Origin: Pseudomonadota bacterium
Lineage (GTDB): Bacteria; Pseudomonadota; Alphaproteobacteria; Rhodospirillales; 2-02-FULL-58-16
DNA length: 7,508 bases
Assembly: GCA_022560215.1 (NCBI GenBank)
Contig: JADFTO010000138.1
Coordinates: forward strand, 1 to 7,508
Direction: 5' to 3'
In this document: in pieces, positions 1 through 6,273 of the stretch
Position numbering within the stretch: the first letter of the stretch is position 1
Layout of the letters: each line of letters starts with the position of its first letter
Position numbers and translations under genes: made by a program
Notes under the pieces: generated by a model
Seen by the model: only the letters and a program-made list of their open reading frames with translations
Database searches by the model: none
What the model was told of the DNA's origin: nothing

Positions 1-863
1 GAAATGGACAATCGGCAATTGGTAAGCAGCGTGTAGAAATCGGCCCGCGCCCTCTCGGCGGTCATGCCCGGGGGAAGGCCCTCTTTAAGGTCCTGGAAGC
101 GGTCCTCGGGCAGGTTGTGCCCGGCGAGCAGCCGCCACGGCGCGTCATGGAGCGATGTCCCGGGCCTGGCGTCGATGGCCGCCTGGAGCAGGGAAAAGCC
201 CACGCCGCCGCCGCCGGCCGACACGATCACCTCGCCCGCGCCTTCATCGCCCGACGCGCTGGCCAGACGGTCCTCGTCCACCACGTAGCCCGTGTAGCGC
301 AGGATTCCCTCCAGGCGCCGGGCGTGGGGGAAGGTGGCGTCCAGGGTCACGAAATCGGGATCGCCGTGCACCAGGATGGCGTCGAAATAGGATTCCGCCA
401 GCTCGATCATCTCGTCGTTGCGTCCAGGCTTTTCCTTGATGACCAGGATGTCGCGCACCGAGGACACGATCTTAGGACGCGGGTCCATGGCGCGGGCGGC
501 CTCGATCAGGGGCAGGATCTCGAAGCGGAACTGGCGCCTGCCGAAGGGAAAGAGCTCGAACACCAAAACCCGGGGCCGGACCCGGGCGAAGACCTCCAGC
601 AGCTTGTCCCGGCGCCGCGCCCGCCACTGGTCGTCGACGACTTTGCCCGTCTCGTCGATGAGCACCTTGAAGGAGCGGTCGGTGACCCGGGCCGAGGGCA
701 GCTGCACGAAGTCCGCGTCGCCTACGTCCAGCACGGGCACGGGCTCGCCCCCGGAAACCACGGTCACCGCCAGGCCCCGCCTCCTGAGGGCGCGGATGAT
801 GGAGGCCGCCCGCATGATGTGGCCGATGCCGAGCAGATGCTGGACGTAGAACATGACCGTCAT
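1..863 (-). CDS. COG4671-type predicted glycosyltransferase, C-terminus cut by window edge
   Basis: The first 287 residues are present with no stop before the left edge. The protein opens with a Rossmann-like strand and a glycine/histidine turn (MTVMFYVQHLLGIGHIMRA), the N-terminal signature of GT-B enzymes distantly related to MurG/MGT. A glycine-rich VSAGGGGVG segment (about residues 214-222) marks the start of the C-terminal nucleotide-sugar-binding domain, and LLTNCRLSI at the edge begins the donor-site stretch. Family members are usually near 400 aa, so roughly 100 residues are missing. It resembles in layout the first gene of the same operon (3817-5055) and may be a divergent paralogue. 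The start at 863 has GGAGG (871-875) seven bases upstream and overlaps the phosphatase stop as ATGA. A second Met lies at codon 4 but is spaced less well from that site. Expected role: cytoplasmic sugar transfer from a nucleotide sugar in polysaccharide or glycolipid assembly. Donor and acceptor cannot be read from the sequence. Confidence 0.85.
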   Translation of the reverse strand, partial: MTVMFYVQHLLGIGHIMRAASIIRALRRRGLAVTVVSGGEPVPVLDVGDADFVQLPSARVTDRSFKVLIDETGKVVDDQWRARRRDKLLEVFARVRPRVLVFELFPFGRRQFRFEILPLIEAARAMDPRPKIVSSVRDILVIKEKPGRNDEMIELAESYFDAILVHGDPDFVTLDATFPHARRLEGILRYTGYVVDEDRLASASGDEGAGEVIVSAGGGGVGFSLLQAAIDARPGTSLHDAPWRLLAGHNLPEDRFQDLKEGLPPGMTAERARADFYTLLTNCRLSI

Positions 864-1450
864 CGGGGGCCCTCCAGGGGGACGTTGAGGCGGTCGATCA
901 GCAGCGACCGGTCGCCGTCGATGAGGAAATTGTGGACGGCGTTGTCGTTCAGCTTCTGCGGCGGCTTGGCGGTCATGTCCCAGCCGCTGGCAAGGGCATA
1001 GGCGGCGCGGATGACGCCCTTGTGGGTGACCGCCACCGTCGCTTGGCCCAGGGCGGCGACGGTGGCGAGCCAGGGGGCGATGCGCCTCTGCACGTCCCTC
1101 GGGCTCTCCCCCTCCGGGGGCCGGAAATCGAGGCCCCGGCTTTCGTTGTCCTCGATGTCCCGGCCCAGTTCTCCGCGCAGGTCCTCGATGCGGAGGCCCT
1201 CCCAGCGGCCCCAGTCCATCTCCACCAGGCTTGGCTCCAGGTCCGGCTCGGCGCCCAGGATGCGGGCCGTTTCCACCGCCCTGGAGAGCGGGCTCGCCAC
1301 CCACCTGTAGCCTTCCAGGTTCCGGGGGAGCGTCCAGGCGGTGACGGCTTCCCGGCCTTGGGCGTCCAGGGGGACGTCGGCCCGGCCCTGAATGCGCCCG
1401 TCCCGGTTCCATTCCGTCGGCCCATGGCGGATGAGGGCAAGGGGCGTCAT
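860..1450 (-). CDS. Histidine phosphatase family protein (phosphoglycerate mutase/CobC-like fold)
   Basis: A 196-aa protein, the usual length for small single-domain branch-1 histidine phosphatases. The phosphate pocket is complete: RHGPTEWN at residues 8-15 gives catalytic His9 with Arg8, SPLSRA gives Arg57, Glu77 in SLVEMDWGRWEG is the likely acid/base, and VTHKGVIRA supplies the second catalytic His143. A PPEGES stretch (111-116) resembles alpha-ribazole phosphatase and phosphoglycerate-mutase-like enzymes. An open frame extends far upstream, but it runs inside the neighbouring glycosyltransferase. The ATG at 1450, immediately before the RHG motif, overlaps that gene's stop as ATGA and is the right start. 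The enzyme hydrolyses phosphomonoesters through a phosphohistidine intermediate. Lying between glycosyltransferases, it more likely acts on a sugar phosphate or glycan intermediate than on a cobalamin precursor. That role is inferred from context only. Confidence 0.93.
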   Translation of the reverse strand: MTPLALIRHGPTEWNRDGRIQGRADVPLDAQGREAVTAWTLPRNLEGYRWVASPLSRAVETARILGAEPDLEPSLVEMDWGRWEGLRIEDLRGELGRDIEDNESRGLDFRPPEGESPRDVQRRIAPWLATVAALGQATVAVTHKGVIRAAYALASGWDMTAKPPQKLNDNAVHNFLIDGDRSLLIDRLNVPLEGPR

Positions 1451-2589
1451 GGGGTGGGTGGCTCCACGATAGCCCGCAAGGCGCTGTCCAGTGTGAGGGC
1501 CGCCCTTTCCAGGCCATGCTCCCTTAGCACCCGCCGCCGGGCCCTGGCGCCCAAGTCGCGCCGACGGCCCGCGTCGTCGAGCAGGCTGGCCACGGCTTCG
1601 GCGAAGGCCGCCCGGTCGCCGACGGGGATCAGGATGCCGGTCTCGCCGACCACGTCGGGGACGCCGCCCGCCCGACCGGCCACCACGGGCAGGCCGGCGG
1701 CCTGGGCCTCCAGGAAGGCCATGCCGTAGGCTTCGTTGACGGCGGGCCAAAGGTAGGCGTCCGCGGCCGCGTACAGGCCGGGAAGGGCGTCCGCCTCCTG
1801 GACGCCGAGCCACGCCACCCGGGAGCCGAGGGCCGCCAGCGCATCGCCCACCCGTTCCCGCGCCGGGCCGCCGCCGGCGATCAACAGGCGCCACGGGCGC
1901 TCCAGCAACAGGGCCAATGCCTGGCCCAGTATGCGGTAGGATTCGAGCTTGTCGCCGTCGCGCATCATGGCCACCGAGAGCAGCCAGGGCTCGTCCCCGT
2001 CCAGGCCGTGGCGCCGCGCCAGGGCGGCCCGCGTCCGGCCGCGCCCGGCGGCGGCTTCCAGATAGGGCGCGGTGTCGATGAAGGGCTTGAGGGAAACCTG
2101 GGGCCCGCCGAGCAGGGGGGCCGTGCAGACCGCGTCCACGGGATTGAGGCAGAACATCAAATCGGCCCGGGCGATGGCCCGCGCAGCACCCGCGTAGCCC
2201 GCCGCCCAGGGGCCGTCCTTCTGTTTCGGGGCGTGGGAGGCTTCGGCCACCACGTAGGCCATGCCGAGGGCCGCCGACACCTCGGGCCCCAGCCAGTCCG
2301 GCGCCTTGTGGTAGAGGTGATAGGTGAACCAGGCCCGGGGCCGCCGGTCGCGGGGCCGGGCCCGGTAGCGGCGGATCAGCCTGGCCGCCATCCTCCCGCC
2401 CAGGGCGGCGATCCGGGCTTGGCGGAAGGCCACGCCCTCGCCGTCGTAGCTGCGGAAGCGGCTCGCCGTTTCCACTTCGTGGCCGCCGGCCTGCAGCGCC
2501 CGGATCAGCAGCCTGGCCATGCGGCGGTCCCCCGAAGGGGCGGAGTGCGAGGGCGGCTTCATGGGCGAATAGAAGGCGATCAGCATCAT
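1447..2589 (-). CDS. GT4-family glycosyltransferase
   Basis: A 380-aa GT-B glycosyltransferase. The N-terminal acceptor domain starts MMLIAFYSPMKPPSHSAPSG and includes a basic, Arg-rich stretch around residues 66-86 that could touch the membrane. The C-terminal Glycos_transf_1 domain covers about residues 196-345: LLIAGGGP (235-242), LYAAADAYLWPAVNEAYG (272-289), and the retaining-GT EX7E motif as Glu286 and Glu294 (NEAYGMAFLEA), followed by GLPVVAGRAGGVPDVV. Such enzymes transfer a sugar from a nucleotide donor with retention of configuration, at the cytoplasmic face of the membrane. The ATG at 2589 overlaps the upstream gene's TGA, giving ATGA coupling. A second ATG follows directly. The ribosome site is weak, as expected for a gene translated by coupling. 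Substrate specificity is not readable from the sequence. Confidence 0.93.
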   Translation of the reverse strand: MMLIAFYSPMKPPSHSAPSGDRRMARLLIRALQAGGHEVETASRFRSYDGEGVAFRQARIAALGGRMAARLIRRYRARPRDRRPRAWFTYHLYHKAPDWLGPEVSAALGMAYVVAEASHAPKQKDGPWAAGYAGAARAIARADLMFCLNPVDAVCTAPLLGGPQVSLKPFIDTAPYLEAAAGRGRTRAALARRHGLDGDEPWLLSVAMMRDGDKLESYRILGQALALLLERPWRLLIAGGGPARERVGDALAALGSRVAWLGVQEADALPGLYAAADAYLWPAVNEAYGMAFLEAQAAGLPVVAGRAGGVPDVVGETGILIPVGDRAAFAEAVASLLDDAGRRRDLGARARRRVLREHGLERAALTLDSALRAIVEPPTP

Positions 2590-3836
2590 TCCCGCCCGGA
2601 GAGGCCGAACTTGGCGGCCAGCCGGCCGATGGCGTCCTCGAAGTCGAAGCAGGCTCTGACCCTGGCGGCGCCCGCCTCGCCCAGGCGCCGGCGGAGTCCG
2701 GGGCCGGTGATCAGGCGCGTCAGCGCCGCCGCCAGGGCGGCGGGGTCGTCGGGCGCCACCAGAAGGCCGGTCTCGTCGTCGGTGATCAGCTCAGGCACGG
2801 CGGAGACCCGGGTCGACAGGCAGGCGACGCCCTGGCTCTGGGCCTCCATGAGCACGTTGGGCAGGCCGTCGCGGTCGCCGTCGCCGGCGACGCGGCAGTT
2901 GAGGACGAAAACGTCCGCCGCCCGGTACGCGTCGAGGACGGCGTCCTGGGATTGCGGGCCCAGCCAATGGATGCGCCCGTCGAGCCCGGCGCGGCGCGCG
3001 CGGCGCTTGAGGGCGCCGAGCAGGACGCCTCCGCCGATGTGATCGAGCCGCCAGTGCAGGCCTGGGGAAAGGCTCCCCAGCGCCTCGATGAGGCCGGGAT
3101 ATCCCTTCTTCTCCACCGCCCGCCCGACGGAAAGGATGCGCACCGGGTCGTCCGCGTCCCCGCCGTCGCGGCAGGAGCGCGCCTCGGAAGGCGGCGGAAA
3201 GCGGGAGAAATCGATGCCGTGATAGACCAGATCCACAGGGCCCGGCGCCAGGGAGGAAAGGTAGTCCACGTTGGTCCGCGTGCAGGTGACCATCCACCGG
3301 CAGTGCTCAAGCTTTTCCGCCTTCTCCCAGGCCGGCGTGGTCCACACGTCCTTGGCGTGGGCCGAGCAGCTCCAGGGCAGGCCGAGCATGATGGCGGCGT
3401 AACGGGCCACCGTCGCCGGGGTGTGCAGGAAGTGGGCGTGGATCCACTTGGCATCCGGCGGGAATTCGTGGGCCAGCACCAGGGCCTGGCCGAAACGCCG
3501 CACGCGGTTCGGAGTCGGGTCCCGCCCGAGGTCCGCGAGCCAGATCCGCCGCGCCTCGGCATATCCCGGAAGCCGGCGCTGGGCCCGCCAGGATCGAAGC
3601 ACCCGAAACGGCTCCCGGTACAGGTATTCCGGCAGGTAGGTGGTGGTGCCGCCGATCTCGCGGTGGATGGGGTGGCGGCGGTCGTCGGTTGGGTGGCGGA
3701 GCGAGAACAGGCGGATATCCAGGCCGCGCTTCTTCAGGCCCAGGATCTCCTGGGCGATGAAGGATTCGGAAAGGCGGGGATAGCCCTTGAGGACGAAGGC
3801 GACGGCGGCGCCCACGTCAGGTGTTTTGTTTGACAA
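2586..3836 (-). CDS. GT4-family glycosyltransferase, colanic-acid/exopolysaccharide type, non-ATG start
   Basis: A 416-aa GT-B glycosyltransferase. The N-terminus VAFVLKGYPRLSESFIAQEI (residues 12-31) is characteristic of the colanic-acid/amylovoran-type GT4 subgroup. It is followed by HAHFLHTPATVARYAA (133-148) and SAHAKDVW (158-165). The donor domain has ILSVGRAVEKKG (234-245), with the Arg/Lys pair expected to hold the nucleotide diphosphate. The EX7E motif appears as D-x7-E (Asp323 and Glu331 in DGLPNVLMEAQ), a common variant. No ATG lies near the 5' end. TTG at 3836 gives a 20-bp overlap with the upstream gene. In-frame GTG at 3815 would start one base after that gene's stop. Neither has a good Shine-Dalgarno, so the exact start is open. 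The protein is predicted cytoplasmic or membrane-peripheral and to extend a glycan chain in the same pathway as its neighbours. Confidence 0.92.
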   Translation of the reverse strand: MSNKTPDVGAAVAFVLKGYPRLSESFIAQEILGLKKRGLDIRLFSLRHPTDDRRHPIHREIGGTTTYLPEYLYREPFRVLRSWRAQRRLPGYAEARRIWLADLGRDPTPNRVRRFGQALVLAHEFPPDAKWIHAHFLHTPATVARYAAIMLGLPWSCSAHAKDVWTTPAWEKAEKLEHCRWMVTCTRTNVDYLSSLAPGPVDLVYHGIDFSRFPPPSEARSCRDGGDADDPVRILSVGRAVEKKGYPGLIEALGSLSPGLHWRLDHIGGGVLLGALKRRARRAGLDGRIHWLGPQSQDAVLDAYRAADVFVLNCRVAGDGDRDGLPNVLMEAQSQGVACLSTRVSAVPELITDDETGLLVAPDDPAALAAALTRLITGPGLRRRLGEAGAARVRACFDFEDAIGRLAAKFGLSGRE

Positions 3837-5055
3837 GCGATTGCTTCGCGGGAGAGGTCTTTTCGCTCAACCACGAATCCACCATCCCGTTGATGACCGA
3901 CAGTCCGTCGAGGAGTCCCAGGATATTGATCCTGGACGGCTTCTCCTGGAAGGGAAGTTCGCGCAGCGCCCCGGCCATCTTCATGGGGTCCCTTTCGCCC
4001 GTGTCCGAGAGCATGCGCACCAGCCCCAGTTCCTGGGCGCGCGAGGCCCGGATGTGCTGTTCCAGGCGCGGGATGGTGCGGGGGATGATCAGGGCCCGCT
4101 TGTCGAAGGACAGAATCTCGCAGAAGATGTTGTATCCGCCCATGGAGACGATGCCGGTGGCGTTGGCGATCAGGCTTTCCACGTTGGCGTCGAAGGTGAT
4201 GGCGTCGACCCGGTCCAGGCGGTTGACCCGCTCCATGAATTCCGACTGCAGGTTGGTGCGCATGAACGGCCCCAGGACGAGCAGGGCGGGATCGGGGATT
4301 CCCGGGTCCTGTTCGTAGGCGCGCAAGACCCAGTCGATGAGGCCGGCCCCGTCGCCGCCGCCGCCGGTGGTCACCAGAAGATAGGGCTCGTTGCCGGCGA
4401 AGGGGGCCATGGTGGCGATGGTGGAAGGGGTGGCGGTCCGCGACCAGTCGCGGCGCAGGTAGCCGGTGAACTTCGTTTTATCCCTGACCGATGCCGGCAG
4501 TTCCACGCCCTCCAGGGGGTCGCAGATTTCCGGCAAGCCGTAGATCCAGATGTGGTCGTAGAGGTCCCGCAAGGCCGGAACGACGTTCTTGCGCCGCCAT
4601 TCCTCGGCCAACTGTTCGGGATCGTCCATGACGTCCCGGAGGCCGAGGACCAAAGGCACGCCCCGGTCCTTGAGCAGGGTCAGGGTGTCCTTCACCTCGC
4701 CGCGGAGCCCGAGGGGCTCCTTGTCGACCAGGAAGATGTCGGGCTCGAAGATTTCGGCGGCGTGGTGGATGAAGGACGCCCGCATGTCCAGCATCTCTTC
4801 GATGTCTATGTCGAGGCTGAGCGACGTGTAGCCCCCGTTGCGCAACTTGATGACCCCGGGTATGCGGATGAAATCCACCCGGGTGCGGAAATCGAAGCTG
4901 CCGATGATGGGCGATCCCGATAGGATGAGGACGGACAGGTCTTCCCGGTGGTCGACCAGGGAATGGGCGATGGTGCGGCAGCGCCGCAGGTGGCCCAGCC
5001 CGAAGGAATCATGGCTGTAGATCAACAGCCGCGCACGACTCCTGTCTTTGCCCAT
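3817..5055 (-). CDS. COG4671-type predicted glycosyltransferase, first gene of the operon
   Basis: A full-length 412-aa protein. It begins LLIYSHDSFGLGHLRRCRTI (residues 10-29), the family's hallmark N-terminus with the G-x-GH-x-RR turn. The middle holds FEPDIFLVDKEPLG (103-116) and VPLVLGLRDVMDDP (133-146). The C-terminal domain opens with LLVTTGGGGDG (226-236), and the donor site reads VSMGGYNIFCEILSFDKRAL (303-322), then LIIPRTIPRLEQHIRA, comparable to the MurG/GT28 donor pocket. Such proteins are annotated only as predicted glycosyltransferases; I know of no defined donor or acceptor. Start ATG at 5055 has GGAGG (5061-5065) five bases upstream, the clearest ribosome site in this operon. 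The last residues (about 398-412) are Lys/Ser/Gln-rich and look disordered. It is the promoter-proximal gene and is followed with no gap by a GT4 enzyme. Confidence 0.9.
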   Translation of the reverse strand: MGKDRSRARLLIYSHDSFGLGHLRRCRTIAHSLVDHREDLSVLILSGSPIIGSFDFRTRVDFIRIPGVIKLRNGGYTSLSLDIDIEEMLDMRASFIHHAAEIFEPDIFLVDKEPLGLRGEVKDTLTLLKDRGVPLVLGLRDVMDDPEQLAEEWRRKNVVPALRDLYDHIWIYGLPEICDPLEGVELPASVRDKTKFTGYLRRDWSRTATPSTIATMAPFAGNEPYLLVTTGGGGDGAGLIDWVLRAYEQDPGIPDPALLVLGPFMRTNLQSEFMERVNRLDRVDAITFDANVESLIANATGIVSMGGYNIFCEILSFDKRALIIPRTIPRLEQHIRASRAQELGLVRMLSDTGERDPMKMAGALRELPFQEKPSRINILGLLDGLSVINGMVDSWLSEKTSPAKQSLVKQNT

Positions 5056-5060
5056 GACTG

Positions 5061-5065
5061 CCTCC
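5061..5065 (-). promoter_or_regulatory. Shine-Dalgarno of the first glycan-operon gene
   Basis: CCTCC on the plus strand reads GGAGG on the coding strand, five bases before the ATG at 5055. It supports this start and efficient initiation of the operon's first gene, whereas the three inner genes depend more on coupling. Confidence 0.7.
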
Positions 5066-5080
5066 GCCCGTCAGTGATTC

Positions 5081-5098
5081 CCCATGATATAACATGGG
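5081..5098. repeat. 18-bp near-perfect palindrome, possible operator
   Basis: CCCATGATATAACATGGG has six-base arms CCCATG and CATGGG around ATATAA. Only one symmetrical pair (A at 5087 and A at 5092) breaks the dyad. It lies about 25 bases upstream of the operon's first start codon and overlaps the candidate -10 elements, the position expected of a repressor site. In RNA the arms could also form a short hairpin near the ribosome site, but there is no following U-run. It matches no regulator consensus I can name. Confidence 0.4.
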
Positions 5099-5115
5099 CT
5101 TAATAAATTGATCAT

Positions 5116-5139
5116 AAAAAATCCGGCCGCCCGCCCCGG
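5116..5139 (-). terminator. Weak candidate intrinsic terminator after the lipoprotein gene
   Basis: Read on the minus strand, a GC-rich run just after the lipoprotein stop (a CCGG/CCGG four-base stem around a nine-base loop) is followed at once by A and six Ts (5121-5116). The T-run and position suit a rho-independent terminator, but the stem is short and no longer helix could be drawn by eye. It may allow partial read-through into the glycan operon. Confidence 0.3.
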
Positions 5140-5144
5140 GCCCG

Positions 5145-5660
5145 TCACTCGAGCAGGATCTGGTGGCTGAAGGTGTCGCCGTCGCTGACCGTGATCTGCT
5201 TGAATCCCAGCATCATGGCGAGGTCGAGGAAGGTGAAGACATCCTCCACGTTGAAGTCTTTGAATATGGGCGTGGCGCGGGCGGACGACGTCAGCGTGGC
5301 GAGCAGGGCGCGGACCCTGTAAATGGTGTTGAGTTGTCCCGGCCGGTTGCTGATGATGATCAGTTTTTCGGCCTCCTCTCCCTTGGCGAATAAGGCGGCG
5401 CCGGGGGGGAAGGGCTTGGCCAGCATGGCGTTGACCACGGCCACGACGAAGGCGATCCGCCGCCGCCGGTCGGCGCCCGGCAGGGTCGTGGCCTTGGCTT
5501 CGTAGACTTCGATGGCGGCCGGTTTGGGATAGTAATAGCCCGCGTGCCGGTCCCTTTTCGCCGGCGGAGTCACGGCCGGTCCGGCCTCGGGCGCCGCGCA
5601 GCCCGGGACGGCAAGCGCTGCGGCCAGCAAAAGCAGTGCGGCGGACGAGGGCCATCTCAT
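5145..5660 (-). CDS. Predicted lipoprotein/secreted protein of unknown function
   Basis: A 171-aa protein with a strong N-terminal export signal: MRWPSSA, a hydrophobic core of Leu/Ala (about 7-18), then AVPGC, a lipobox-like site that would leave Cys21 lipidated. Pro at -2 is unusual, so simple secretion is also possible. A disordered Ala/Pro linker follows (22-36). The folded part starts at DRHAGYYYPKP (37-47) and contains LFAKGEEAEKLIIIS (90-104), IYRVRALLATLT (113-124) and FTFLDLAMMLGFKQITVSDG (142-161), ending SHQILLE. I recall similar exported proteins in Rhodospirillales, sometimes labelled as molybdopterin-guanine dinucleotide biosynthesis protein A. Nothing here resembles MobA's nucleotide-binding LAGG motif, so I would not use that name. 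The longer open frame upstream has no signal peptide and crosses into the divergent msrB gene. ATG at 5660 has GAGG (5671-5674) ten bases before it. Confidence 0.75.
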   Translation of the reverse strand: MRWPSSAALLLLAAALAVPGCAAPEAGPAVTPPAKRDRHAGYYYPKPAAIEVYEAKATTLPGADRRRRIAFVVAVVNAMLAKPFPPGAALFAKGEEAEKLIIISNRPGQLNTIYRVRALLATLTSSARATPIFKDFNVEDVFTFLDLAMMLGFKQITVSDGDTFSHQILLE

Positions 5661-5781
5661 CGGTAAATAACCTCGGGTCGCGGGGGCGCTACTCTTCGCA
5701 TACCCGGGGCGGCACCGTCCACGGTTGATTTCCGGGGGAAAATCTATACATGTCATGGGCGCGAAGGCGGGGAGGGCGTCC
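5661..5781. promoter_or_regulatory. Divergent intergenic region between the lipoprotein gene and msrB
   Basis: These 121 bp separate oppositely transcribed genes and should carry a promoter for each. For msrB, TATACA (5745-5750) is a possible -10 element with TTGATT (5725-5730) upstream, but the 14-bp spacing is short. For the lipoprotein no clear hexamer pair was found. No obvious operator palindrome was seen. Confidence 0.35.
5771..5775 (+). promoter_or_regulatory. Shine-Dalgarno that decides the msrB start
   Basis: GGAGG lies six bases before the ATG at 5782. Alternative in-frame starts at 5725 (TTG) and 5755 (ATG) lack a comparably placed site and would add residues with no likeness to the family. 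Confidence 0.75.
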
Positions 5782-6225
5782 ATGACGGACAAGGATATCG
5801 ACCGGCGCCGGAAATTGACGCCGGAGCAGTACGAGGTGACCCGGAAGAAGGGTACGGAACGGCCCTTTTCCGGCGAATACAATGCCTGCAAGACCCCCGG
5901 CGTCTATCGTTGCGTCTGTTGCGGGGAGGCCTTGTTCGATTCCGCCAACAAGTTCGATTCGGGCACGGGATGGCCGAGCTACTGGGCGCCGGTAGACGCG
6001 GGCGCGGTCAAGACAGAATCCGACCGCGGCCTGTTCAGCGTCCGCACCGAGGTGCTGTGCGCCAAGTGCGGCTCCCATCTGGGTCACGTGTTCGATGACG
6101 GGCCGCCGCCCACTGGCCAGCGCTACTGCATCAATTCGGTGGCCCTGAAGCTCGAGCCCAGGGAGGAGCAGGCGACGCCCGAATTCAGTGGACGGCCGCG
6201 CCGGGATTCGGGAAAACCTATATAA
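5782..6225 (+). CDS. msrB: Peptide-methionine (R)-S-oxide reductase MsrB
   Basis: A 147-aa single-domain MsrB that reduces the R form of methionine sulfoxide in damaged proteins, normally recycled by thioredoxin. Conserved blocks are clear: LTPEQYEVTRKKGTERPFSG (12-31), YRCVCCGEALF, which gives zinc ligands Cys44 and Cys47, and CAKCGSHLGHVFDDGP, which gives Cys93 and Cys96. GQRYCINSVAL carries the catalytic nucleophile Cys116. The block that in many bacterial enzymes reads SGCGWPSF is SGTGWPSYW here, so the usual resolving Cys is Thr62. Remaining non-zinc cysteines are Cys36 and Cys46. No signal peptide is present, so it acts in the cytoplasm. The tail after about residue 127 is polar and probably disordered. 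The Nfu gene follows 48 bp downstream on the same strand. Confidence 0.97.
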   Translation: MTDKDIDRRRKLTPEQYEVTRKKGTERPFSGEYNACKTPGVYRCVCCGEALFDSANKFDSGTGWPSYWAPVDAGAVKTESDRGLFSVRTEVLCAKCGSHLGHVFDDGPPPTGQRYCINSVALKLEPREEQATPEFSGRPRRDSGKPI

Positions 6226-6273
6226 AAGGTATAAAGAGAATAAGAGCCCCGAAATTGTGAGGAGACTGCCGCG
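6226..6273 (+). promoter_or_regulatory. Short AT-rich spacer before the Nfu gene
   Basis: The 48-bp gap is AT-rich and holds two TATAAA hexamers (6221-6226 and 6230-6235), either of which could be a -10 element, though no good -35 is visible. GAGGAG (6259-6264) lies nine bases before the Nfu ATG and is its ribosome site. I see no terminator after msrB, so the gene could be co-transcribed, have its own promoter, or both. No IscR-like or iron-responsive box was recognised. Confidence 0.4.

Larger units (their letters stand above)
5056..5144 (-). promoter_or_regulatory. AT-rich leader of the glycan operon, probable promoter region
   Basis: The 89 bp between the lipoprotein stop and the first glycosyltransferase start contain an AT-rich patch (about 5085-5122) that stands out in this GC-rich window. 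On the minus strand, TTATAT and the overlapping TATCAT (near TATAAT) lie about 30-40 bases upstream of the start codon. No convincing -35 hexamer stands at 17 bp, so the exact promoter is not defined. This is the only intergenic space before five tightly packed genes and is the likeliest place for their promoter. Confidence 0.45.

Noticed and set aside
117..1001. A 294-codon plus-strand open frame, with others at 932-1729, 2008-3042, 2952-3833 and 3787-4923.
   Set aside because: All lie opposite glycosyltransferase or phosphatase genes with intact motifs. High GC keeps these frames open. No protein family is recognisable in them.
1451..1894. An N-terminal extension of the histidine phosphatase by about 148 residues.
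   Set aside because: It runs inside the coding sequence of the upstream GT4 gene in another frame and is low-complexity Arg/Gly/Pro. The catalytic RHG motif belongs near the N-terminus.
5136..5143. CCGGGGCC-type GC symmetry as a longer terminator stem.
   Set aside because: Only competing four-base stems can be drawn; they do not combine into a long helix, so only a low-confidence terminator is listed.
5725..5781. Earlier msrB starts (TTG 5725, ATG 5755).
   Set aside because: They lack a well-placed ribosome site and would encode residues without family similarity. The 5782 ATG has GGAGG six bases upstream.
5661..5891. A 77-residue N-terminal extension of the lipoprotein.
   Set aside because: It overlaps msrB on the other strand and would bury the signal peptide internally. 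The ATG at 5660 with a GAGG upstream fits better.
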